Notes: generated from the letters alone by a model not told the origin. A stretch of DNA of 64,000 bases from Halorubrum sp. 2020YC2 (GCF_018623055.1 NZ_CP076019.1:1054001-1118000), one strand, 5' to 3'; shown: positions 18,103 through 29,235, counted from the first letter of the stretch. A program made the numbers and translations.

Positions 18103-18608
18103 TCGTCGACCCCTCCGTCGGTCGCGGCGACGTCAGTGTGCTCGATACCGTACTTCTCGTCGAGCGCGTCCCGCTTCCGCGAGTACCAGAACGCGAGGAG
18201 TAGCGCGCTGGTCGGCGCGCCGAACGCGACGAGGAAGTAGTGAAGCGGGAAGCCCAGTATCGGCATCGTCTGCGTCATCGGTTCGGTCGCGATCCGCGTC
18301 AGGGTGACCGGTCCCCACACCGCGAGCACCCAGATCGCGAACCCCGTCCAGACGATACGGAGGTGGTCGCGCATGTACGGCGTGCTCGGATTCAGGATGT
18401 TCACCTCCGCTCCGAGGTAGTCGGTGTCGTTGTGCGCCTGTGCGGCTCCCGAGGCGACGCCGCCGTCGGTGGCCGCGTCGTCGCGTGCGCGGCCACCATC
18501 GGTCGCCGCGTCGTCGCGTGCGCGGCCACCATCGGTCGCCGCGTCGTTAGGTGCGCGGCCACCATCGGTCGCCGCGTCGTCTCGTTCGCGTGAGGTATTC
18601 TCTGTCAT
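18099..18608 (-). CDS. DUF4212 symporter small subunit
   Basis: 169 residues. The C-terminal 100 residues form two helices (VWTGFAIWVLAVWGPVTL and YFLVAFGAPTSALLLAFWYSR) as in DUF4212 proteins, which partner SSS permeases. The N-terminal 55 residues are a hydrophilic extension of about four 11-residue repeats RARDDAATDGG encoded by 33-bp units, not a normal part of the family. First gene of the transporter operon; it overlaps the symporter start by ATGA. A TATA box CATATAAAC (minus strand) lies 28 bp upstream, so the mRNA is nearly leaderless. Confidence 0.92.
   Translation of the reverse strand: MTENTSRERDDAATDGGRAPNDAATDGGRARDDAATDGGRARDDAATDGGVASGAAQAHNDTDYLGAEVNILNPSTPYMRDHLRIVWTGFAIWVLAVWGPVTLTRIATEPMTQTMPILGFPLHYFLVAFGAPTSALLLAFWYSRKRDALDEKYGIEHTDVAATDGGVDE
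18456..18593 (-). repeat. 33-bp tandem repeats in the DUF4212 N-terminus
   Basis: About four units of 33 bp, core GGCCACCATCGGTCGCCGCG on the plus strand, nearly identical to each other; they encode RARDDAATDGG-type repeats. Copy number is likely variable between strains (inference). Confidence 0.88.
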
Positions 18609-18631
18609 GTTTTGGCGTGTGTTGTGGATTC

Positions 18632-18640
18632 GTTTATATG
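18632..18640 (-). promoter_or_regulatory. TATA box of the symporter operon
   Basis: CATATAAAC on the minus strand, centred 28 bp upstream of the start codon of the DUF4212 gene, in an AT-rich patch (CGAAAAAATCATATAAACG). Confidence 0.7.
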
Positions 18641-18716
18641 ATTTTTTCGTGATGTTTGCCGTCGTCTCGTCCGTCGTGGTCGTCGGTGGAACGGTTGGAA
18701 AACGGTCCGCCGAGCG

Positions 18717-20711
<1,995 letters not shown>

Positions 20712-20738
20712 GGTACGGTCGTATCCAACCGATATCGG

Positions 20739-20747
20739 CATATAAAC
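20739..20747 (-). promoter_or_regulatory. TATA box of acetyl-CoA synthetase 1
   Basis: GTTTATATG on the minus strand, centred about 32 bp upstream of the ATG at 20711. Confidence 0.65.
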
Positions 20748-20807
20748 GCTGGCGCTAAATACGAAAAATCGTGATGGATCGTCGCCGGTCCGGCCGGGGC
20801 GGCGCGC

Positions 20808-22601
20808 TCACCCGTCGGTGCGGACCGCGCGCTCCTCGCCGTCGCGGACCGACCGCTCCGCCGCCTCCTCGAAGACGCCGTCGAGCAGGGCGCGCTGGGC
20901 CTTCCGGAGGTGGTTGTGGAACGTCGGGGACGAGACGCCCATCGCGTCGGCCACCTCCTCGGCCGTGCTCCCGCGCGGCCAGTCGAAGTAGCCGCCGTGG
21001 TACGCCGCCGACAGCGCGGCCCACTGGCGGTCCGTGAACCGGTCGGCCACGCCGTCCCGCAGCGACGACTCCGCCCGCGGCGAGCGCGCGACCGACTCCT
21101 TGCTGGCGAGTCGGACGTCCGCGAACCGGTCGCGGAGGCCGTTCGCGACGGGCCTGACGTTCGTCCCCTCGGGGAAGTCCGCGACGACGCGGACCCGGCC
21201 GTTGGCGGCGGACGCGTCGCGGACCGTCGCGCCGTGGTCGACGAGCGCCCGGACCAGCGACCCGCCCGCGAGGCGGAGCGACGCCGAACAGCCGTCCTCG
21301 CGGGTCTCTATCACCCGGAAGTCGGAGACGCCCGCCGCCGACTCGACCACCGCGGCGAACGCCTGCGGACCGGCCCCGTCGACGGAGAGGTACGCCCGAG
21401 AGACGTCGTCGTCGACGTCGACGGTCGACGCCAGTTCGATCCGGCAGTCCAGTCGCTCGCTCGCGCGGGCGAGGAACGCCCCCTCGTCGGTGGTGCGGAA
21501 TTCGACCTCGGTGACCGCATCGGAGTGGAGCAGCTCCCGCCACCGGTCCGCGGTGACCGCCCGACCGAGGCATCCCCCGAGCGCCGCGAGCGCGCGCCGC
21601 TCGGCCTCGTCGGTCGGGTCGCCGTCGGCCGCGACGACGCAGAGCGCGCCGTGAACGACGCCCTCGTAGGCCGCCGGCACCGCGACCGCCGGTCGTTCCC
21701 CCGTCTCCTGAGCGCCGTCGGTCGCGACCGGCGCGCCGTCGGCTATCGCGTTCGCCCCCGGTCCCTCGGCGGTCGCGCCGCGGTCCGCGAGCGTCTCGCG
21801 GTCGACGCCCGCCGCGGCGGCGACGTCGGCCCGCTCGCTCCCGACCGCCCGGCGGACGACCCAGGCCTCGGCCCAGCGGTCGGCCTCAGTCAGGCCGGCC
21901 GGGACGGCCGCGACGGGGTCCGCCGAACCGGGGTCAGCGAGCGCCTCGAACCCGGGTAAAACGGCCGTTTCGGTCGGCGTCGCGGCCGCCTCGTCGCCGT
22001 CCTCGCCGGCTATCGTGGCCACGAGCGCCTCCCCGTCGAGCGGGTCGAGGTAGGGGTCGAGCGTCCCGAGCGACTCCCACCCGCCCGCGTCCCGGACCGC
22101 CCGAGGGTCGACGTCGCGGTCGACGAGCAGTCGACGGGCGAACGTCTTCCGCAAGAGGTTGGGGGTGACCCGCTCGCCGAGCGCGGCGTCGGTGAGACCG
22201 GCCGCCCGCGCAGCGGTGTCGCTCACGATCATCTGGACGCGACGGGGAGAGACGTCGACGTACGGGTCGCTCTCCCGGAGCCCCTCGCTCGTCGCGTACC
22301 GGTCGAGGTCGGCGGCCAGCGACGGCGGAACGACGGTCTCTCGGTCGATCGGTTCGTCGTCCGGCGGGGCCGACGCCGCCTCTCCGCCCCCGCCGTTCCC
22401 GCCGTCGCCGGTCGCGGGCACCGCGAGGACGCGGGCGCTCGCGACGGACTCCGCCTCGCGGAGGTGTCGGGGAGCGACGCGGGTGATCTCCTCGGTCCTG
22501 AGTCCTGCCTCCCCCGCCAGCCTGACGACGAGCGCCGCGCGATACGTCTCCGCGGCGGTGACGAGCGCGTCGTAGGCGTCCGCGTCGAGATAGTCGACCA
22601 T
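20808..22601 (-). CDS. Bat-like HTH regulator with tyrosine-recombinase-like N-terminus
   Basis: 597 residues. Residues 1-190 look like the catalytic fold of tyrosine recombinases: Arg35 in AGLRTEEI, Arg151 in TPNLLRKTFARRLL and Tyr184 in TLDPYLDP; but His of HxLR is Asn148 and His of LGH is Trp175, so recombination is doubtful. A GAF-like region follows (about 300-355), then the BAT-associated domain (about 365-525) and a C-terminal HTH_10 (WAALSAAYHGGYFDWPR...AEEVADAMGVSSPTFHNHLRKA). Probably a sensor-regulator. It sits between two acetyl-CoA synthetase genes, which suggests control of acetate use (inference). Confidence 0.88.
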   Translation of the reverse strand: MVDYLDADAYDALVTAAETYRAALVVRLAGEAGLRTEEITRVAPRHLREAESVASARVLAVPATGDGGNGGGGEAASAPPDDEPIDRETVVPPSLAADLDRYATSEGLRESDPYVDVSPRRVQMIVSDTAARAAGLTDAALGERVTPNLLRKTFARRLLVDRDVDPRAVRDAGGWESLGTLDPYLDPLDGEALVATIAGEDGDEAAATPTETAVLPGFEALADPGSADPVAAVPAGLTEADRWAEAWVVRRAVGSERADVAAAAGVDRETLADRGATAEGPGANAIADGAPVATDGAQETGERPAVAVPAAYEGVVHGALCVVAADGDPTDEAERRALAALGGCLGRAVTADRWRELLHSDAVTEVEFRTTDEGAFLARASERLDCRIELASTVDVDDDVSRAYLSVDGAGPQAFAAVVESAAGVSDFRVIETREDGCSASLRLAGGSLVRALVDHGATVRDASAANGRVRVVADFPEGTNVRPVANGLRDRFADVRLASKESVARSPRAESSLRDGVADRFTDRQWAALSAAYHGGYFDWPRGSTAEEVADAMGVSSPTFHNHLRKAQRALLDGVFEEAAERSVRDGEERAVRTDG

Positions 22602-22759
22602 TCGTTTCGGAACTCAACGGAGACCCGAAACAAAACTGTACCGGAGGTTCACCTCTCGACCGTCCAGACCGAATAGATCGCTCGGAGCGACACGCCGGAG
22701 CGCTTTACCCGTGTCGTTGGTTTCGGATTTTCAGTCGGTTCCGAAACGAGCGATGGGGG

Positions 22760-22999
22760 TCACTCCGCGGCGCCGACTCCCCATGACACGTGGTCCCATA
22801 GCCGCTCGTAGCCGTAGTAAGTGAGCGTCTTTACGGCGTTGGTTACGAAGCCGATGCTCGCTGCCTGTCCCACGTCTCCGACGACGAGCCACGCGACCAG
22901 AACTGTGATCGTCACCATCAACGCCCGATAGCAGAGGGTCTTGACGACCGCGCGGCGCCGAGCGTGGACCGCGTCGCGCGAGAAGACGTTCGCACCCAT
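22760..22999 (-). CDS. DUF2061 membrane protein
   Basis: 79 residues. The core RRAVVKTLCYRALMVTITVLVAWLVVGD followed by ASIGFVTNAVKTLTYYGYERLW is the DUF2061 pattern, with two membrane helices. Function unknown; such domains also occur fused to adenylylsulfate kinases and transporters. Start at 22999 (MGANVFSRD); an in-frame ATG at 23041 would place the start inside a cluster of ACCGGTA motifs. Lies between the acs2 and regulator genes on the same strand. Confidence 0.85.
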   Translation of the reverse strand: MGANVFSRDAVHARRRAVVKTLCYRALMVTITVLVAWLVVGDVGQAASIGFVTNAVKTLTYYGYERLWDHVSWGVGAAE

Positions 23000-23018
23000 G
23001 CCTTCCACTTCGGCCGCC

Positions 23019-23054
23019 ACCGGTAAGTAACCGGTAGTCATATCTCAACCGGTA
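23019..23054. promoter_or_regulatory. Three ACCGGTA motifs upstream of the DUF2061 gene
   Basis: ACCGGTA occurs at 23019, 23030 and 23048, with spacings of 11 and 18 bp; the core ACCGGT is palindromic. The cluster lies 20-55 bp before the DUF2061 start and just after the acs2 stop (23066), so it could be an operator. Confidence 0.4.
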
Positions 23055-23065
23055 GGAAGTAATTA

Positions 23066-25024
23066 CTATTGGTTTCTCCTTTCGCGAACGGTCGACTCGA
23101 TTTCGCCCACGACCTCCGGGTTGCGGAGCGCGCTCACGTCCCCGAACTCCTCGCCGCGGGCGATGTCCTCCAAGAGCCGCCGCATGATCTTCCCCGAGCG
23201 CGTCTTCGGGAGTTCGGGGGTGAACACGACCCGGTCGGGCCGGGCCACGTCCCCCACCGCGCTCGTCAGCCGGTCCCCGATGGCCCCCCGGAGGGTCTCG
23301 TCGGGCTCGACGCCGCTCTTGGTCGTCACGTACGCGACGATGTTCCCGTCGTCGTCGCCCACGACCGCGGCCTCGGTCACGCCCGCGGCGTCGACGATGG
23401 CCGCCTCCAGTTCGCCCGTGTTGAACCGCTGTGCGCGGACGTTGATCACGTCGTCGACGCGCCCGAGGATCGTGACGTAGCCGTCCTCGTCGACGGCCGC
23501 GCCGTCGCCGGTCCGGTAGCGCCAGCCGTCCTCGCCGTTCAGCCAGTACTCCCGGAGGTAGCGCTCGTCGCCCTCGCGGAGCCCGCGGAGCATCCCGGGC
23601 CACGGGGACGCGAGCGTGAGGTAGCCGGACTCCCCGGGCTCGACCGCCTCGCCGTCCTCGTCGACGACGCGGGCGTCTATCCCCGGGAGCGGCGGACCGA
23701 CTTTCCCGGGCTTCATCGGGGTGACGCCGGGAAGCGTGGCGAGCGCGATGGCGCCGGTCTCGGTCTGCCACCACGTGTCCACGACCGGCGCGTCGCCGCC
23801 GCCGACGTGCTCGCGGTACCAGCGCCACGCCTTCGGCGTGATCGACTCCCCGACGGTCCCCAGGAGTCGGATCGACGAGAGGTCGTGCGACTCGGGGTAC
23901 TCCGCGCCCCACTTCATGAACGACCGGATCGCGGTCGGGGAGGTGTAGAAGACGCTCACGGCGTTGCGCTCGATCAGGTCCCAGACGCGGTCGCGGTCGG
24001 GGTAGTCCGGCGACCCCTCGTACAGCACGGTCGTCGTCCCCGTCGCGAGCGGGCCGTACACGCCGTAGGAGTGCCCGGTGATCCAGCCGATGTCGGCGGC
24101 GCACCAGTAGGTGTCGTCGGGCCGCACGTCGAGCACGTTCCGCGTCGTCCACGCGACGTGCGCGAGGTAGCCGCCCGTCGCGTGCTCGACCCCCTTCGGC
24201 CGCCCGGTCGTCCCCGAGGTGTACATCACGAAGAGGAGGTCGGTCGCGTCGCGCGCGACCGGCTCCACCGTCTCGCCGTCGTGCGCGTCGACCAGCGCGC
24301 CGTACTCGTGTTCGTCGTCCCCGAGCGAGACCGACAGCTCGTCGCCGAGGCGGTCGACGACGACCGCGGCCGAGAGCTCCTGATCGGCCTGAATCCGGGC
24401 GTTGTCCGCCTTCGACTTCTGGTTGAACGCGTCCTCCCGGCGGTAGTAGCCGTCGCAGGTGACGAGGTACTCGGAGTCGGCGGCGTCGATCCGCGTGGCG
24501 AGCGCCTCGGCCGACAGCCCCGCGAACACGACGTTGTGCGGCGCGCCGATGCGCGCGCAGGCCAGCATCGCGATCGGGAGCTCCGGGATCATCGGCAGGT
24601 ACAGCGTCACCACGTCGCCCTCCTCGACGCCGAGGTCGCGGAGCCCCGCGGCGACCGCGTTCACCTCGCGGTGGAGGTCGAAGTAGGTGTACGAGCGGCG
24701 CTCGCCGCGCTTCCCGAACCACCGGATCGCGAGCTGGTTCCGCCGGTCGTCGAGGTGGCGGTCGACGCAGTTCGCCGCGGCGTTGAGCTTCCCGTCCGGG
24801 AACCACTCGTAGAAGGGCGGCTCGGAGTCGTCGAGGACCGTCTCGTACTCGCGGTCCCACGTCAGGAGGTCGGCGGCCGCGCGCCACGCGTCCGGTCCCT
24901 CGCGGTCGAACCGCTCGTACACCGCCGAGTCGCTCGCGGCCGCTCGCCGCCGGAACTCGGCCGGCGGCGGGACGACGTCTTCGCCGCCGTCGACGAACCG
25001 ACCGTCGCTCCCGGGGTCGTCCAT
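23066..25024 (-). CDS. acsA: Acetyl-CoA synthetase 2 (AMP-forming)
   Basis: 652 residues, same architecture as the copy at 18717-20711: YTSGTTGRPKG, WWQTETGA and LPKTRSGKIMRRLLED. The acyl-pocket neighbourhood TETGAIALATLPG differs from TETGGMMVTTLPG of copy 1, so acyl preference may differ (acetate versus propionate is a possibility, not shown). The start MDDPGSDGR at 25024 gives the expected length. Confidence 0.95.
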   Translation of the reverse strand: MDDPGSDGRFVDGGEDVVPPPAEFRRRAAASDSAVYERFDREGPDAWRAAADLLTWDREYETVLDDSEPPFYEWFPDGKLNAAANCVDRHLDDRRNQLAIRWFGKRGERRSYTYFDLHREVNAVAAGLRDLGVEEGDVVTLYLPMIPELPIAMLACARIGAPHNVVFAGLSAEALATRIDAADSEYLVTCDGYYRREDAFNQKSKADNARIQADQELSAAVVVDRLGDELSVSLGDDEHEYGALVDAHDGETVEPVARDATDLLFVMYTSGTTGRPKGVEHATGGYLAHVAWTTRNVLDVRPDDTYWCAADIGWITGHSYGVYGPLATGTTTVLYEGSPDYPDRDRVWDLIERNAVSVFYTSPTAIRSFMKWGAEYPESHDLSSIRLLGTVGESITPKAWRWYREHVGGGDAPVVDTWWQTETGAIALATLPGVTPMKPGKVGPPLPGIDARVVDEDGEAVEPGESGYLTLASPWPGMLRGLREGDERYLREYWLNGEDGWRYRTGDGAAVDEDGYVTILGRVDDVINVRAQRFNTGELEAAIVDAAGVTEAAVVGDDDGNIVAYVTTKSGVEPDETLRGAIGDRLTSAVGDVARPDRVVFTPELPKTRSGKIMRRLLEDIARGEEFGDVSALRNPEVVGEIESTVRERRNQ

Positions 25025-25145
25025 GACGTCCCATGGCCCGCGGAGAAACCTATACTTTGTCCGGCTCCCCGCCGAGCGAGAGCGACCCGATGTCGGGTCG
25101 GCCGCGCCCGGCGACCGCTCGGCGGGAGGGTCGGCCGGCGGACGC

Positions 25146-26498
25146 TCAGACGGACTCCTCGGGCGGCGCCGCCGAGATGTCCGCCGCCTTCGCCCGGGCG
25201 CGGGCGACGATGGAGGGCTTCGCCTCGAAGTCGACCGTCACCTGGTCGCCCGCGTACGTCTCCTCGGCCACGTACCCGTGGTCGTGGACCCACGAGACGA
25301 GGCTCATCGCCTCGTCCGAGACGGGGAGGACGAGCCGCTCGCGCTCCCAGTCGGGGAGTTCGGCCTCAACCCGGTCGCGGAGCTCGGCCACGCCCGCGCC
25401 CGTCTTCGCGGAGACCGCGACCGGGTCGGGCGCCACGCCCGAGAGCGCCGCGCGCTTGTCGGCCAGCTCGCCCGGCTCCAGTCGGTCGACCTTGTTGAAC
25501 ACGGTGACGACGGGCGCCTCGTTGCGCTCGTAGAGGGTGTCGTGGCTCGTGACGAGCTTCTCGCGCATCTCCTCGACGGGCTCGCTGGCGTCGACGACGA
25601 GCAACACGAGGTCGGCGCGGTACACCGAGTCGAGCGTCGACTCGAACGACTCGACGAGCCAGTGGGGGAGGTCCGCGATGAAGCCGACGGTGTCGGTCAA
25701 GAGCACGTCGCGCTTCTCCATCTCCGCCCGGCGGGTGGTGGTGCCGAGGGTCGTGAACAGCATGTCCTGCGACTCGGCGGTGGTGTCGAGGTCGCGGTGG
25801 CGCTCGGCGTTCTCGTCGACCGCCAGTTCGTCCGCGAGCCGGCGCATCAGCGTCGACTTGCCGGCGTTGGTGTAGCCGGCGAGCGCGACCAGATCGAAGC
25901 CGGAGTCGCGGCGCTGCTCGCGGCGCGCCTCCTCCTTCTCGGCTATCGACTCCAGCTCGTCGCGGATCTCCGATATCTGGCGTTTGATGTCGCGCTCGAC
26001 GCTCTCGTCGTACTCGCCCAACCCCATGAACCCGGGCCGCTCGTCGCGCTTCGCGAGGCTCGCCTTCGCCTCCGCGCGCGGCAGCTCGTACCGCAGCTCC
26101 GCGAGCTCGACCTGGAGCTGCGCCTTCCGGGTGTTGGCGCGCTGACCGAATATCTCGAGGATGAGCGTGAACCGGTCGACGACCTCGACGCCCTCGGGGA
26201 GCTTCCCCCCGACGTTGAACGTCTGGTACGGTCCCACGTCGTTGTCGATTATCACCGACCCGGCGCCGGTGCGGCGGACGAGGTCGCGAAGCTCCGCGAC
26301 CTTCCCCTCGCCGAACATGAACGCCGCGTCCTCGGTGCGGGTCTGGGTGAGTTCCCCGGCCACGTCGTAGCCCGCGGCCGCCGCGAGCTGTCTGATCTCG
26401 GAGAGGTCGGCCTCCCCGGAGTCGACGCGCTTGGCGACGACTGCGCGGCGTCTCTCGGCGCCCGACTCGCCGTCCGCCCGCCCGGCGTCCCCGCTCAT
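25146..26498 (-). CDS. hflX: Ribosome-associated GTPase HflX
   Basis: 450 residues. N-terminal HflX domain with VIIDNDVGPYQTFNVG, a coiled-coil linker (EAKASLAKRDERPGFMGLGEYDE...) and a G domain with G1 GYTNAGKSTL, G3 DTVGFI and G4 NKVD. HflX binds the large ribosomal subunit and splits stalled ribosomes in bacteria; archaeal versions are structurally similar. Its ATG overlaps the stop of the DUF2209 gene by ATGA, giving a two-gene unit. Confidence 0.95.
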   Translation of the reverse strand: MSGDAGRADGESGAERRRAVVAKRVDSGEADLSEIRQLAAAAGYDVAGELTQTRTEDAAFMFGEGKVAELRDLVRRTGAGSVIIDNDVGPYQTFNVGGKLPEGVEVVDRFTLILEIFGQRANTRKAQLQVELAELRYELPRAEAKASLAKRDERPGFMGLGEYDESVERDIKRQISEIRDELESIAEKEEARREQRRDSGFDLVALAGYTNAGKSTLMRRLADELAVDENAERHRDLDTTAESQDMLFTTLGTTTRRAEMEKRDVLLTDTVGFIADLPHWLVESFESTLDSVYRADLVLLVVDASEPVEEMREKLVTSHDTLYERNEAPVVTVFNKVDRLEPGELADKRAALSGVAPDPVAVSAKTGAGVAELRDRVEAELPDWERERLVLPVSDEAMSLVSWVHDHGYVAEETYAGDQVTVDFEAKPSIVARARAKAADISAAPPEESV

Positions 26499-26860
26499 CG
26501 GAGGAAGTCCCGGGCGGCGTACGCGGCGTGGTGTGCTGCCTGCACTGTCTCGCGCTCGCCTATGCTCTCGACGTATTTAAACTCGGGCTGGAAGCTGGGC
26601 CCGACCCTGGCCGCCGGCTCCTCGTAGAACTCGCCGCCCTCCGCGACGACCGGTCCGTGGGGCGGGGCCGGGAGGTCCTCGACCGCCTCGGCGGCGAGCG
26701 CGACGGTCGCCTCCAGCGTCGGCCCCTCGCGCGCGGCGGCGAAGCCCATCCCCTCCACCGACCGTATCCGGGCGGAGTCGACCCGCGCGTGGACCGCGGC
26801 CGCGACCATCAGGTACTCGCCGTCCTCCTCGTGGCGGCCGCTGATGTCCACGCCGACCAC
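26495..26860 (-). CDS. DUF2209 family protein
   Basis: 121 residues from a GTG start (VGVDISGRHEEDGEYLMVAAAVHA). Matches the haloarchaeal/methanogen DUF2209 pattern, an RNase H-like strand order with Asp in VDISGRH; function unknown. Coupled to hflX by a 4-base overlap. The 155 bases upstream to the threonine aldolase gene hold no supported gene. Confidence 0.8.
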   Translation of the reverse strand: MVGVDISGRHEEDGEYLMVAAAVHARVDSARIRSVEGMGFAAAREGPTLEATVALAAEAVEDLPAPPHGPVVAEGGEFYEEPAARVGPSFQPEFKYVESIGERETVQAAHHAAYAARDFLR

Positions 26861-27015
26861 CTCAGGGGCGGGCGTCGCTCACCACGGTTCGGCCGGTCCG
26901 CGCGTCCGCGTCGGGCGCCTGTGCGTCCATGCCAGAGCGTTGGTCGCCCGTCGAATTGAACGTTTCCGTGCGGCCCCCGCGTCCCCGCGCGACTGGGTCC
27001 GAAGCACTCGGCCGG

Positions 27016-28062
27016 TCAGTCCCGCAGGCCGTCGACGACGGCCGCGATCCGGTCGACCGCCTCGTCGACGTCCGCCTCGTCGACATCGAGGTGCGTGGTG
27101 AACCGCGTCGCGTAGTCGTCGAACTCGACGCAGCCGACGCCGGCGTCCTTACAGGCCGCGTAGAGCGACTCCGACGGGATGCCGGCGTCCTCGGTGTGCG
27201 CCACGACGATGTTGGTGTCGGGCGCGGGCGCCTCGACGCCGTCGAGGGCGTCGAGTCCGGCCGCGAGCCGCGCCGCGTTGGCGTGGTCCTCCGCGAGGCG
27301 GTCGACGTTCTCCAGCGCGCGGAGGGCCGGCGCCGCGATCATGCCGGCCTGCCGCATCCCGCCGCCGAACAGCTTGCGGACGCGGCGCGCGTCCTCGACG
27401 AACGCCTCGTCGCCGGCGAGGATCGAGCCGACGGGCGCCCCGAGCCCCTTCGAGAGGCAGAAGGTGACGCTGTCGACGGGCGCGACGACCTCGCTCGCGT
27501 CGACTCCGAGCGCGACCGCGGCGTTGAACACGCGGGCGCCGTCGAGGTGGACCGGCACGTCGGCGTCGCGCGCGACCTCGGCCGCGGCCGCGAGCCGGTC
27601 GACGGGGACCGCGACCCCGCCGCGGTAGTTGTGGGTGTTCTCTAAGGAGAGGAGTCCGGTCCCGGGGCGGTGGAGGTCTTCGTCGACGAGGCCCTCGCGG
27701 ACCGCCTCCGGCGTCGGGACGCAGCGCTCGCCCGCGTCGATCGTCCGCGTCTGGACGCCGGAGAGCTTGGCCGCGCCCGCCAGCTCCCAGCGGTAGATGT
27801 GCGACTCGCGCTCTAGGAGAAGCTCCTGGCCCGGTTCGGTGTGGGCGTGGACCGCGATCTGGTTCGCCATCGTCCCCGACGGGACGTACAGGGCGGCCTC
27901 CGTGCCGACGGCCTCCGCCGCCCGGCGCTCCAGTTCGTTGACCGTCGGGTCGTCGCGGTACACGTCGTCGCCCACCTCGGCGGTCGCGGCCGCGTCGCGC
28001 ATCCCCTCGGAGGGCGTCGTGACGGTGTCGGACCGCAGGTCGATGAAGTCGTCGTCGGACAT
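27016..28062 (-). CDS. ltaE: Low-specificity L-threonine aldolase
   Basis: 348 residues, fold-type I PLP enzyme cleaving L-threonine/L-allo-threonine to glycine and acetaldehyde. Motifs: DLRSDTVTTPSEGMR at the N-terminus, HLDGARVFNAAVALG with the PLP-pyridine Asp, and the Schiff-base Lys in FCLSKGLGAPVGS. Start MSDDDFIDLRSD at 28062. Stands alone between DUF2209 and an acyltransferase gene. Confidence 0.95.
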   Translation of the reverse strand: MSDDDFIDLRSDTVTTPSEGMRDAAATAEVGDDVYRDDPTVNELERRAAEAVGTEAALYVPSGTMANQIAVHAHTEPGQELLLERESHIYRWELAGAAKLSGVQTRTIDAGERCVPTPEAVREGLVDEDLHRPGTGLLSLENTHNYRGGVAVPVDRLAAAAEVARDADVPVHLDGARVFNAAVALGVDASEVVAPVDSVTFCLSKGLGAPVGSILAGDEAFVEDARRVRKLFGGGMRQAGMIAAPALRALENVDRLAEDHANAARLAAGLDALDGVEAPAPDTNIVVAHTEDAGIPSESLYAACKDAGVGCVEFDDYATRFTTHLDVDEADVDEAVDRIAAVVDGLRD

Positions 28063-28119
28063 CCGTTACGGGTCGTTCAGGGGCGGCGGGCATATATCCC
28101 GCGCTCGGCCGCGCCGCGC

Positions 28120-29235
28120 TCACCGCGACCGACGCGACGACAGGAGCGGCGCGCCGGGGAAGTGGCTCCCGCCGATCTGGACGATCCGGAGTCGGTCGGC
28201 CAGCAGGTACAGGGCGAGCGCGCCGAGGACCGTCGCCGGCGTCGCGCCGAGGTGCCAGAACGCCGCGGCGACCGACGCCGGTCCGGAGGCCGCGAGCGCC
28301 TCGCGGACGCCGCGGACCGCGGCGAGGACGACCGGATGGACGACGTAGATCCCCACCGCGTACGCGCCCCACGAGGGGAGCGGCGTCCCCGCCCCGAGCG
28401 TCGGCCGCGACAGCAGGAATAGGAATATCGAGAGAGCGAGGAACGCCGTGAATATCCCGTAGCTCGGGGCGAAGACGTACGAGCCGAACGCCTCCCCGCG
28501 GAGCGGGTAGCCGAGCAGCGCGAACTCCGCGAGCTGGAGGACGGCGAAGCAGCCGACCAGCCCCAACAGAATCGGGCTCAGCTCCCGCGACGGCGTCCGG
28601 TCGCTGCGAGCGACCGCGTACCCGAGGCTCACGTAGAAGAAGCCGAAGAAGAGCCCGTCCCGGACCTCGAAGGGCACGTCGACGAACATCGTGTAGCTCG
28701 TCCCGAGGAGGCCGACGGCGTGGAGACACGCCGCGACGGCCACGAGGGCGGCGGTCGTCCGCTCGGTCGTCGCGAAGGCGGCGACGAGCGCGAGCGACAC
28801 CAAAAGCGCCGGGAGGAACCAGAGGATCTCCGAGACCGAGGTGCCGTAGTACAGCAGCTCGACCGGGTCGAGGAACTCGGCCACGCGCGTTCCGACGGCG
28901 GCGAGGAGCGGGCGACCGGCCGCCGTGTCAGACGCCACCCGTCCGCCGAGGAACGCCGGCGCCGCGAGCGCGAGGCCGAACGCGTACAGCGACCCGATCG
29001 AGACGACCCGGCGGGAGAGGTACTCGCGGGGGTCCCGGTCGACCGTCTTGGCCGCGAAGAAGTAGCCGGACGCGAGGAAGAAGAACGGCACGGCGAACCG
29101 CGCGGTCGTCTTGATCCCGAAGTTGACCGCGTTGCCGGCGGCGCCGAGCCCCTGAAACGGGTCCGTGTGGATCAGCACGACGGACACCACCGCCACGAGG
29201 CGCATGGCGTCGAGGCTGTGGACGCGATCGGTCAT
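28120..29235 (-). CDS. Membrane acyltransferase, family 3
   Basis: 371 residues with about ten membrane helices. The first segment RVHSLDAMRLVAVVSVVLIHTDPF carries the conserved R..D..R...V..V...H of acyltransferase-3 (OatA/WecH-like) enzymes. Members O-acylate sugars or lipids at the membrane; the target here is unknown. A haloarchaeal cell has no peptidoglycan, so a glycan or lipid target is likelier (inference). Separate from its neighbours by its own intergenic region. Confidence 0.9.
   Translation of the reverse strand: MTDRVHSLDAMRLVAVVSVVLIHTDPFQGLGAAGNAVNFGIKTTARFAVPFFFLASGYFFAAKTVDRDPREYLSRRVVSIGSLYAFGLALAAPAFLGGRVASDTAAGRPLLAAVGTRVAEFLDPVELLYYGTSVSEILWFLPALLVSLALVAAFATTERTTAALVAVAACLHAVGLLGTSYTMFVDVPFEVRDGLFFGFFYVSLGYAVARSDRTPSRELSPILLGLVGCFAVLQLAEFALLGYPLRGEAFGSYVFAPSYGIFTAFLALSIFLFLLSRPTLGAGTPLPSWGAYAVGIYVVHPVVLAAVRGVREALAASGPASVAAAFWHLGATPATVLGALALYLLADRLRIVQIGGSHFPGAPLLSSRRSR

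Noticed and set aside
23069-25498. 809-codon plus-strand ORF opposite acs2
   Set aside because: Shadow of the acetyl-CoA synthetase gene; no family pattern.
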